NCBI GenBank assembly: GCA_040219135.1
Contig: JAVJTA010000011.1
Span: 558,001-622,000 of the forward strand
Reading direction: 5' to 3'
DNA: 64,000 nucleotides
Source of the DNA: UBA7803 sp040219135
GTDB lineage: Bacteria; Pseudomonadota; Gammaproteobacteria; Pseudomonadales; Azotimanducaceae
Shown: piece by piece, positions 25,458 to 32,828 of the stretch
Layout: each line of letters begins with the position of its first letter
Position numbering within the stretch: position 1 is the stretch's first letter
Notes under the pieces: model-generated
The model's input: only the letters and a program-made list of their open reading frames with translations
Database searches by the model: none
Told to the model about the DNA's origin: nothing
Made by a program: the position numbers and the translations under genes

Positions 25458-28400
25458 CCATTGCCGCTGCTTCCTCCACGTCCACCGACACGAGTCGGGA
25501 CGCGCCCGGCTCGTTCATCGTCACCCCCATGAGATGGTCTGCCATCTCCATGGTGATCTTGTTGTGCGTGATGATGACGAACTGCACGTCGGCAGACATT
25601 TCCTTAATCAACTCGGCGAAACGCGTCACGTTGGCATCGTCCAGCGGGGCATCCACCTCATCCAGCAGACACACCGGGCTGGGATTGAGATGGAATATGG
25701 CGAATATCAGCGCGACTGCGGTCATCGCCTTTTCACCCCCCGAGAGCAGATGAATGCTCGCGTTTCTTTTTCCCGGCGGCCGCGCCATGAGCGTGACCCC
25801 GGTGTCGAGCAGATCCTCCCCTGTCAGTTCCAGATAAGCGTGTCCTCCGCCGAAAATTTTTGGGAATAGCTCGCCCAGACGAGCGTTTACTTTTTCGAAA
25901 GTCTCCTTGAAACGCAACCGCGTCTCCTTGTCGATCTTTCGAATGGCCGTCAGCAGCGTGTCCAGCGCCTGTTCGAGGTCTTCGTTCTGCTGATCGAGAT
26001 AGTCTTTCCGTTCGGACTGCGATTCGTACTCTTCGATGGCGGCCAGGTTGATCGGTCCGAGCCGCTGGATGCGCCGGTCGGTGGCGGCCAGGGCTTCTGC
26101 GGCCGCTTCTTCCGTGGCCTCCTCGGCGAGCCCTGCCTTAACCGCTTCGAGTTCGAATCCGGTGGCGGCAATCTGCTGCACCAGATTGCGCTCCTCCACC
26201 GCCAGGCCCTGGCGATCCACCCGCGCGGACTCGAGCCGGCCACGCAGTTCCGCGAGCTGCGCCTCGACGCCGCCGCGCGCCTCTTCGAGCTCGCGCACTT
26301 CGGCATCGGTGGTCTCGAGGCTGGTGCGTACCTCGCCGAGCCGGTTCTCTTCCGCCACCCGGGCAGCCAGCCTGGCCTCGAGGTCCACCTTCAGCTCCGG
26401 CAGCGGCCGGGTGTTGTCCTGAATGCCGGACTGCAGCTGCAGTTGCTGCTGCTCGAGCTCCCTGCGCTGGCGGATCAGGCGCTGACGCGCCGTCTCGCTG
26501 GCAGCCAGCCGCGATTTCAGGCTGCCGAGTTCTCCGTTGAGGCCGTGGTAGTGATCGCGACGGTTGCGCGCCGCCTCCCTCGCCTCGGTCAGCTCGCGCT
26601 CGCTGCCCTCGCGGGTCAGAGCGAAGGCGGCACGCCGTTCGGCCCCGGCTTCGCGCTGCTGCTCCGAGGTCGACAGCTGGGCCCGGGCTTCGCTCAGGCG
26701 TTCACCTTCGTGAGCGATCTGCGCGTCGATCTCCTCGCGCTCCCGGCGCACCCGCTCCCGGCGGGCATCCGCCTCCTCTTTCTGCACCCGGCGCACGCCG
26801 TGGTCGGTCTTCAGCTCCCCGAGGCGTTGGTTCAGCGTGTTGCTGCTGGCCTGCAGGCGATCGCGCTCGGTTTCCAGCTGCTCGACCCGGCTGCGGCCCC
26901 GGGCGACGCGGCCCTGCAGTTCCCCGAGGTGGCGCTCCGCCTCCTCCGTTCGCATGGTCAGGGCTTCGATCTGCTGGGCGCGTTCGATGATGCCGGACTG
27001 GTCCTCCGCGCGGCCGAGCACCCGGACCCAGTCCGGACCGATCCACACACCCTGGCGGGTGATGATGCTCTCGGAGGGCGCCAGGCGGCGGCGCTGGGCG
27101 AAGGCGACGTCGGCGGTTTCCGCCGCGTAGACGCCGTGCAGCAGCGAGCCGAGCCTGAGCTGCTGGCTGCGCACCAGCGAAGCGAGGCTCGGCAGATCGC
27201 CACCGTACTCGGCGTCCACGCTGCCTTCGACCAGGGTCACCCCGCCCTGCTCGAGATGGCCGATGGCAGTCTCGAAATCGTCGATGCGATCTACCTGAAC
27301 GGCCTGCAGGTAGTCGCCGAGCACCGTTTCCACCGCCCGCTCCCAGCCCGGCGCCACGGCGAGCACCTCGCCGAGCCGGCGCGCGCCGTCGAGGCCCTGC
27401 TCGGCCAGCCAGTCGTGGGCAGCGCGCTCGTCGCGGCCGAGGGCCGCCTGCTGCACGGCCTCGAGGCTGGCCAGCTCGTGGCGCAGGCTCTGCACGTCGC
27501 CGCGGGCGGCGTCGAGTACCCGCTCGGTGTCGAGCACGTCCTCACGGGCGGCGGCCAGGTCGTTGAGGCAGCGATCGATGTCCGCTTCGATCCCTCGCCG
27601 CACGCTTTCCTGGTCGACGATCTCCTGGGCGAGGCTGTCGACGTCGTCGCTGGCCACCACCGGCACGCTGTCCGCATCGGATTCCAGCTGATCGCGACGG
27701 CTGCGCAGCCGCTGCAGCAGCTGCTCCAGATGATCGACCCGCGACGCCTGAACCTCGGCATTGCGTTCGTGTTCGGCAACCTGGTGATTCAGGCTCTCCC
27801 ACTCGGTCTGCCACTCGCGGTGACGCGCCTCGAGGGACGCGAGCGTAGTGGTGCAGTTCTCGTCCGCTGCTGCCGCCTCCGCCACGCGCGGCTCGAGATC
27901 TGCGACGCGCGCACTGATCTCCTCGATCTCGCTCTCGTCCATGGCGAGCTGGCGCTGCGCTTCCTCGGATCGCTGCGCCACCGTCGACAGATCCAGCTCC
28001 AGCTGCTTGACACGCTGCTGGCTGAACGCGATGGCCTCTTCGATGCGCGCGATGTCCGCGCCGATCTGGTAGTAGCGGCCCTGAACGCGGTTGAACTCCT
28101 CTGAGGTATCGGCGTGCTTCGCCCGGCGCCGCTCGATCTCGGTGTCGATATGCTGATGCTCGGCGGCCGCTTTCTCCAGCGCCACCTCGAGTTCGCGGAT
28201 TTCGCGCTGCCGCTCCTCGAGAATCTGGTGCAGGTTGACGAAGCGCAGGGTGTGCAGTTCGGCGGTGAGCCGGCGTTCCTCCTGCTTCAGCTGCTTGTAG
28301 CGCTCGGCGGCCCGGGCCTGGCGCTGCAGGCGGTCGAGCTGGCGGCCGAGCTCCTCGCGCAGGTCGGTGAGACGCTCGAGATTTTCCCGGGTGTGACGGA

Positions 28401-28950
28401 TGCGGTTTTCGGTCTCGCGACGGCGCTCCTTGTACTTGGAGATGCCGGCAGCCTCCTCGAGGTAGACCCGGAGGTCCTCGGGCTTGGCTTCCACCAGCTG
28501 GCTGATCATGCCCTGCTCGATGATCGAGTAGCTGCGTGGGCCGAATCCGGTGCCGAGGAAAATGTCGAGGATGTCCTTGCGCCGACAGCGGTTGCCGTTG
28601 AGGAAGTAGTTCGACTGGGAGTCCCGGGTCACCTGGCGGCGGATGCCGATCTCGGCGTAAGCGGAATATTCCCCACCGATGCGGCCGTCGCTGTTGTCGA
28701 AAATCAGCTCGATGCTGGCCTGAGCGGTGGGTTTGCGGGTATTGGAGCCGCTGAAGATGACGTCGGTGAGGTTCTCACCGCGCAGCTGTTTGGCCGAACT
28801 CTCGCCCATTACCCAGCGCACGGCGTCGATGATGTTCGACTTTCCGCAGCCGTTGGGGCCGACCACCGCACAGCGATTTCCGGGGAGGGTGACCGTAGTC
28901 GGATCGACGAAAGACTTGAAACCGGCGAGTTTTATCTGCTTCAGCCGCAT
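25450..28950 (-). CDS. smc: Chromosome segregation protein SMC
   Basis: A 1,166-residue structural-maintenance-of-chromosomes ATPase, which compacts and segregates DNA with ScpA and ScpB. The N-terminal Walker A is GPNGCGKSN with K37. Long coiled coils run from about 170-490 and 660-1000, with a hinge domain near 510-640. The C-terminal signature is HLLSGGEKAM, followed by the Walker B CLLDEVDAPLDD. Length and layout are typical. It heads the smc-zipA-ligA order known from other gammaproteobacteria. The 204-bp gap to zipA contains the hairpin array. Confidence 0.97.
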   Translation of the reverse strand: MRLKQIKLAGFKSFVDPTTVTLPGNRCAVVGPNGCGKSNIIDAVRWVMGESSAKQLRGENLTDVIFSGSNTRKPTAQASIELIFDNSDGRIGGEYSAYAEIGIRRQVTRDSQSNYFLNGNRCRRKDILDIFLGTGFGPRSYSIIEQGMISQLVEAKPEDLRVYLEEAAGISKYKERRRETENRIRHTRENLERLTDLREELGRQLDRLQRQARAAERYKQLKQEERRLTAELHTLRFVNLHQILEERQREIRELEVALEKAAAEHQHIDTEIERRRAKHADTSEEFNRVQGRYYQIGADIARIEEAIAFSQQRVKQLELDLSTVAQRSEEAQRQLAMDESEIEEISARVADLEPRVAEAAAADENCTTTLASLEARHREWQTEWESLNHQVAEHERNAEVQASRVDHLEQLLQRLRSRRDQLESDADSVPVVASDDVDSLAQEIVDQESVRRGIEADIDRCLNDLAAAREDVLDTERVLDAARGDVQSLRHELASLEAVQQAALGRDERAAHDWLAEQGLDGARRLGEVLAVAPGWERAVETVLGDYLQAVQVDRIDDFETAIGHLEQGGVTLVEGSVDAEYGGDLPSLASLVRSQQLRLGSLLHGVYAAETADVAFAQRRRLAPSESIITRQGVWIGPDWVRVLGRAEDQSGIIERAQQIEALTMRTEEAERHLGELQGRVARGRSRVEQLETERDRLQASSNTLNQRLGELKTDHGVRRVQKEEADARRERVRREREEIDAQIAHEGERLSEARAQLSTSEQQREAGAERRAAFALTREGSERELTEAREAARNRRDHYHGLNGELGSLKSRLAASETARQRLIRQRRELEQQQLQLQSGIQDNTRPLPELKVDLEARLAARVAEENRLGEVRTSLETTDAEVRELEEARGGVEAQLAELRGRLESARVDRQGLAVEERNLVQQIAATGFELEAVKAGLAEEATEEAAAEALAATDRRIQRLGPINLAAIEEYESQSERKDYLDQQNEDLEQALDTLLTAIRKIDKETRLRFKETFEKVNARLGELFPKIFGGGHAYLELTGEDLLDTGVTLMARPPGKRNASIHLLSGGEKAMTAVALIFAIFHLNPSPVCLLDEVDAPLDDANVTRFAELIKEMSADVQFVIITHNKITMEMADHLMGVTMNEPGASRLVSVDVEEAAAMAG

Positions 28951-29465
28951 TCGACCGGACGCGCACCCTGATCCCGCAAAGGCGCAAGTCTAAAGCAAAG
29001 ATGCAGCGTGTGTCGCCAATAAATCGCCGCGCGCCTGAGGTCTTCTCGGGATCGGTCTGACAGGTCGTCGAAGGCTGGCCGCCGAGAATTGATTTGCTGC
29101 GCGCGGGCGTCGATGTCGTTGCCGGGTCAGTCGTAGCCGGGAGCCTCAATGCTCCGCAAATCAATTCTCCGCGTCCGCCGCGACGCCCTTCCATCGCCAT
29201 GCCGGCAGACCTCAGGCGCGCTCGGGCTGGCAAGCGAGTCGCATACCACCCGGCAGGAATCGAGCGGCAGCACGGTGGTACGGGCGAGTTCAGTGATGCG
29301 TGGGTGTTCCCGGAAAAACACCTTTTCGAATGTTCACGCTCCCGGCGTCATCGGAGCCGGTCCTTCTACAACGACGCCCGCTTTCGAAAAGGTGTTTTTC
29401 CGGGAGCATCAGCGCACGAATAGCTGGAAATCAACCAGACCGCGCCGTTGCCGCTCAACTAACTG
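28951..29465. other. Intergenic region upstream of smc with compound palindromic repeat (copy B)
   Basis: This 515-bp region lies between the GntR gene stop and the smc start, and should hold the smc promoter. Most of it is the repeat at 29077-29404. A perfect 15-bp inverted repeat (GCGCGCCTGAGGTCT at 29029-29043 and its complement at 29207-29221) encloses module 2. No credible gene is present. Confidence 0.7.
29077..29404 (-). repeat. Compound palindromic repeat, copy B (inverted)
   Basis: This is the same element as at 5660-6035 in the opposite orientation. Module 2 is at 29077-29177, with a 14-bp arm core GAGAATTGATTTGC and decayed outer ends. Module 3 is reduced to the GCGAGTCGCATACC half near 29234-29247. 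Module 1 is at 29309-29404, with perfect 22-bp arms (29309-29330 with 29383-29404). Loop sequences also align with copy A after reverse complementing, so the two are homologous and not just similar hairpins. Confidence 0.85.
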
Positions 29466-30116
29466 CTAACTGCGTACCGAGCAGAGCGCCAGCTTGCGCT
29501 CGCGACCACAGAACGCGGGGATCAGCTGGCCGATGGTCTCGGTGTTGCCTTCGGCCACGGCCTTGAGCAGCGACTGGTGGAAGCGCAGGTTGTCGCGCAG
29601 ATCGTAGTCGGGGTGGGCAGCAGCCAGATAGGTGAGCCTCAGGCCGGCGGGAAGGATTCCCTTGAGCACAGCGACCAGGTAGAAATTCTTCAGCTGAGCG
29701 AAGCCGGCGTGGGCGAACGCGCGCCGGGCGTCCACCGCCGCATCCAGGTCGTTGGCCTGCACGGCGACGCCCATGTCGCGCAGGCTCGCGTGGAACGGTT
29801 CCAGATCGAGCCCGCGGCGGGCCGCAAGCTTGGCGTAGAAGGATGTCTGCAGCTGGGTTACGAGCTCCGAGCAGTTGGCCAGTTCCTCGGCCTCGAGGGT
29901 GCTGACCATGGCGCCCCGACGCGGCAGGATCTCGACCAGATAGCGGCGTTCCAGAATCAGCAGGGCTTCGCGCACGGAGCCGCGGGAGACCCCGAGCTCG
30001 GAGGCGACTTTCAGTTCCTGAATACGGGCTCGGGGCCGGAGCCGGCCGGCGATGATCTCGGTACCAATATGGTCGGCGATCTTCTCCGTCAGACTCGCGG
30101 ACGGTTCGAATTGCAT
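29466..30116 (-). CDS. GntR-family transcriptional regulator (FCD domain)
   Basis: A 216-residue DNA-binding regulator. The N-terminal winged helix has IIAGRLRPRARIQELKVASELGVSRGSVREALLILE (residues about 20-55), the hallmark of the FadR subfamily of GntR. The all-helical C-terminal part, with RAFAHAGFAQ and NLRFHQSLLKA segments, resembles an FCD ligand-binding domain. These usually bind small organic acids or acyl-CoA. It lies downstream of ccmI on the same strand, 78 nt away. A near-palindrome at 30135-30148 just upstream may be its own operator. Confidence 0.88.
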   Translation of the reverse strand: MQFEPSASLTEKIADHIGTEIIAGRLRPRARIQELKVASELGVSRGSVREALLILERRYLVEILPRRGAMVSTLEAEELANCSELVTQLQTSFYAKLAARRGLDLEPFHASLRDMGVAVQANDLDAAVDARRAFAHAGFAQLKNFYLVAVLKGILPAGLRLTYLAAAHPDYDLRDNLRFHQSLLKAVAEGNTETIGQLIPAFCGRERKLALCSVRS

Positions 30117-30134
30117 CGGCGTCTCAACCCAGGC

Positions 30135-30148
30135 TATCCCCGGGTATA
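30135..30148. promoter_or_regulatory. Candidate operator upstream of the GntR gene
   Basis: TATCCCCGGGTATA is palindromic at six of its seven base pairs and sits 19 nt upstream of the regulator start. Autoregulation is common in FadR-type regulators. This assignment rests on position and symmetry only. Confidence 0.3.
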
Positions 30149-30194
30149 TGACCCGGCCACCGGGCGCTGGTTCCCTGCCCCCGGCCGCTCGCGA

Positions 30195-31811
30195 TCACTC
30201 CGCCGGGCGCGGGCGCAGCTCAGCCTGCAGACGAAGCGGTCGGGACAGATCGTCGCGGTTCAGCAGATCCGAGCGCCACTCCCAGTCGCCGGGGCCCGCG
30301 GCCGCCGTTCCGGCGAGGCTCAGCCGGACTACTACCTCGAACTGATCCGCCGACGACAGCTTGCGCGCCGGGACCATGCTCGCGGAATCGTCCAGGCGCA
30401 CCGTCAGCGGCATTTCGTCGGCCCGGCGCCTGACCACGGCCAGCGGCATGCCGCCGCCCGGGGGGCGGGCGATCACGAACAGCGTGGCGTCCCGCGGCGC
30501 CGCCGGCGGCGCGCTGACCCGCACGTCGACGACGGAGACGGCCGCCGACTCCGCTGCTGAACGCGCGACCGGGGCCGCCGCGTCGGCGGAACGCCCGGTC
30601 ATTGGCGCGAGGTCCGCCTCCAGGGCCAGCGGCGCGTCCAGGGCGGCAACGTTCAGCGGCTCGGACCGCCACTCCCAATCGCCGGCGGCCGGCTGCGGAT
30701 TGCCGCTGCGGCTCAGTCGCACCACCACTTCCACCTCCGCCGCATTGGCGAGGGAGGTCGCTTCACTCATGCCCGCGGTGGCGTCGAGGCGCACCGCCAG
30801 CGGCAGCAGTTCGGCCGGGCGCCGGAGAACCGCGTAGGGCATGCCGCCACCGGGCGGCCGGGCAATGACGAACACCGTGCCGTTGCGCGGCGCGCCCTGG
30901 GGCACGGCGACGTTCACGTCGATGCTCGGATTCAGCGGCGCCATCCGACTGCGCGCCTGGGCAAGGCCGGCCAGGAGGGTCTGCGCCTGGGCCGCCGCCA
31001 TCGGACTGCTCAGCGCCTGGTTCAGGAACTCCACCGCGCGCCGGAAGTCGCCACCGCGATAGGCTTCGATGGCGAACATCTCGAGCACCATGGGGTGATT
31101 GGGGCGTGCCGCGAGGAGACGCTGGGCGATGGACCGCGAACGCTCGTCCAGGGTGCCACCGGCGGCCAGGTAGCGCGACTGCAGCCAGTACAGGTCGATG
31201 TTCGGATCATCGCCACCGAGCCGGTGCACGCTCGCCATGGCTTCGGCGGCGGCCGCGAACTCGCCGAGCTGGAGCCGGCTGATCCCGAGCAGATACCAGC
31301 TTTCCGTTTCGTCGGGCCGACTCGCCACGCGGCGCGCCAGGCGGTCGCGCCAGGCTTCGATGTCGGCGCGCTGGGTATCCGGATTCAGGCGAAGCACCTC
31401 CTGGGCGCCGGCCACAGTCGCCGCGTCCGGTTCCCCGGCGCTCAGATAGATCCCGATTCCGGCCACGGGCAGGAGCGCCAGCAGCACCCAGACCGCCGCC
31501 CCGACCCGGCCGTGATCCGATTGCTCCCGGGCAAACGCGGCTTCCGCGTCATCGCGAGCCTGCAGTTGGGTCTGATGAAACTCATCGAGGAGGTTGGCGC
31601 CGAGTTCGGCTTCCACGGCGGCGCGGTTTTCCGGATCGAGCTGACCCGAAGCGGCCTCGCCCGCCAGTTCCGCCACGCGGTCACGATACTGCGCCCGCAG
31701 CAGGGCCCGGCGGCTGGCCACGGACCGCGGTGGTCCGGCTCCGCGCAGCAGCGGCCACGCCGTGAACGCCAACGCCATCAGGACCAGCGCCGCAGCTGCT
31801 GCCCAGAGCAT
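30195..31811 (-). CDS. ccmI: Cytochrome c biogenesis protein CcmI with duplicated C-terminal domain
   Basis: A 538-residue CcmI, the apocytochrome c chaperone of System I. The N-terminal membrane region has a first helix (LWAAAAALVLMALAFTAWPLL) and a second near 110-130 (VGAAVWVLLALLPVAGIGIYL). A TPR region (about 150-285) follows. The periplasmic C-terminal domain is present twice, at about 294-402 and 424-535. Both copies contain TVFVIARPPGGGMP or TLFVIARPPGGGMP and a GDWEWRS block. Usual CcmI proteins are near 400 residues with one such domain. The ATG overlaps the ccmH stop by one base. Confidence 0.9.
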   Translation of the reverse strand: MLWAAAAALVLMALAFTAWPLLRGAGPPRSVASRRALLRAQYRDRVAELAGEAASGQLDPENRAAVEAELGANLLDEFHQTQLQARDDAEAAFAREQSDHGRVGAAVWVLLALLPVAGIGIYLSAGEPDAATVAGAQEVLRLNPDTQRADIEAWRDRLARRVASRPDETESWYLLGISRLQLGEFAAAAEAMASVHRLGGDDPNIDLYWLQSRYLAAGGTLDERSRSIAQRLLAARPNHPMVLEMFAIEAYRGGDFRRAVEFLNQALSSPMAAAQAQTLLAGLAQARSRMAPLNPSIDVNVAVPQGAPRNGTVFVIARPPGGGMPYAVLRRPAELLPLAVRLDATAGMSEATSLANAAEVEVVVRLSRSGNPQPAAGDWEWRSEPLNVAALDAPLALEADLAPMTGRSADAAAPVARSAAESAAVSVVDVRVSAPPAAPRDATLFVIARPPGGGMPLAVVRRRADEMPLTVRLDDSASMVPARKLSSADQFEVVVRLSLAGTAAAGPGDWEWRSDLLNRDDLSRPLRLQAELRPRPAE

Positions 31812-32284
31812 CAGTCCTGATCCACCAGCGCTCTGAGTTGCGCAGCCTCGTCCGCCGAAAGCGGCGGCGCCGGCGGGCGACGCAGCATCCGCAGCAGGAC
31901 CACCAGGCCGATCAGCAGCAGACCGGCCGGCGCCAGCCAGAGCACCCAGGTGTCCGGTCGGAACGGCGGATCGTAGAGCACGAAATCGCCGTAGCGGGCC
32001 TGGAGATAGCCGCGGATCTCGCCATCGCTCATTCCCTCGACGGTGATCAGCCGGTGCACTGTCCGGCGCAGGTCCTGGGCGATGGGCGCATCCGAACCGG
32101 CCAGATTGGTGTTCAGGCACTTCGGGCAGCGCAGCTCGGCGATCAGAGCCCGGTAGCGGGCCTGTTGCGCCGCGTCGTCGAACTCATACAGATCCACCGG
32201 GCTCGCGCCGAAGGCCGGAGCTCCGGTCAGCCCCAGCAACAGCAAGGTCAAGGCAACGGCGAGTGGGCCCGCACGATCAGCCAT
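31811..32284 (-). CDS. ccmH: Cytochrome c maturation protein CcmH
   Basis: A 157-residue thioredoxin-like-free CcmH/CycL that reduces or presents apocytochrome to haem lyase CcmF. It has a signal peptide (about 1-26), then the redox motif RCPKC (LRCPxC family pattern) near residue 52, and one C-terminal membrane helix (VLWLAPAGLLLIGLVVLLRM). The gene overlaps ccmG by 8 nt and ccmI by 1 nt. Confidence 0.94.
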   Translation of the reverse strand: MADRAGPLAVALTLLLLGLTGAPAFGASPVDLYEFDDAAQQARYRALIAELRCPKCLNTNLAGSDAPIAQDLRRTVHRLITVEGMSDGEIRGYLQARYGDFVLYDPPFRPDTWVLWLAPAGLLLIGLVVLLRMLRRPPAPPLSADEAAQLRALVDQD

Positions 32285-32828
32285 TGAAGTCCGACCGTCC
32301 GGTGACTTCCGCGACCTTGGGTCCGAGTTCGTCGCGCCAGATCCGCCGATTGATGTCTCCGACCCGCTTGTAGACGATGGTGCCGCGGGAATCGAGGAGA
32401 AACGTCTCCGGGGCGCCGTAGACGCCGAGTTCCACGCCGAGCGCGCCGGTCGGATCCTGAATGACCAGGTCGTAGGGATCGCCGTAGGTCAGCAGCCAGC
32501 GGCGTGCCTTGTCCGGCTCGTCCTTGTAGTTGACGCCGATGATGCGCAGCCCGGTCTCGTCGCGAATCCGCAGCAGCTCGTCGTGCTCCGCGGCGCAGGT
32601 CGGACACCACGTCGCCCAGACGTTCACCAGCACCGGTTCGCCGAGCAGGTCGTCGCGCCGCACGGTGCGCTGCGGCTCGGACAACAGCGGCGCCTCGAAA
32701 TCCGGGAACGGTTTGCCGAGCAGGGCGCTCGGCAGTTCGTGCGGGTCGTTCAGGCTGAAGCCGACGTAGCCGACACCGACGATGAGCGCAAACACCGTCA
32801 CCGGAACGAACAAACTGGCTCGGCTCAT
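32277..32828 (-). CDS. ccmG: Thiol:disulfide interchange protein CcmG/DsbE
   Basis: A 183-residue membrane-anchored thioredoxin. An N-terminal helix (LFVPVTVFALIVGVGYVGFSL) leads to a periplasmic thioredoxin domain with active site WCPTC near residue 80. Further along is the GVYGAPETFLLD cis-proline region typical of DsbE. It keeps apocytochrome c and CcmH cysteines reduced for haem attachment. I chose the ATG at 32828, which overlaps the ccmF stop (ATGA). An upstream in-frame extension lies inside ccmF. Confidence 0.95.
   Translation of the reverse strand: MSRASLFVPVTVFALIVGVGYVGFSLNDPHELPSALLGKPFPDFEAPLLSEPQRTVRRDDLLGEPVLVNVWATWCPTCAAEHDELLRIRDETGLRIIGVNYKDEPDKARRWLLTYGDPYDLVIQDPTGALGVELGVYGAPETFLLDSRGTIVYKRVGDINRRIWRDELGPKVAEVTGRSDFNG

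Noticed and set aside
29094..29469. Overlapping small open frames in the smc upstream region
   Set aside because: They lie in copy B of the compound repeat and have no coding character. Homologous frames are not kept in copy A.
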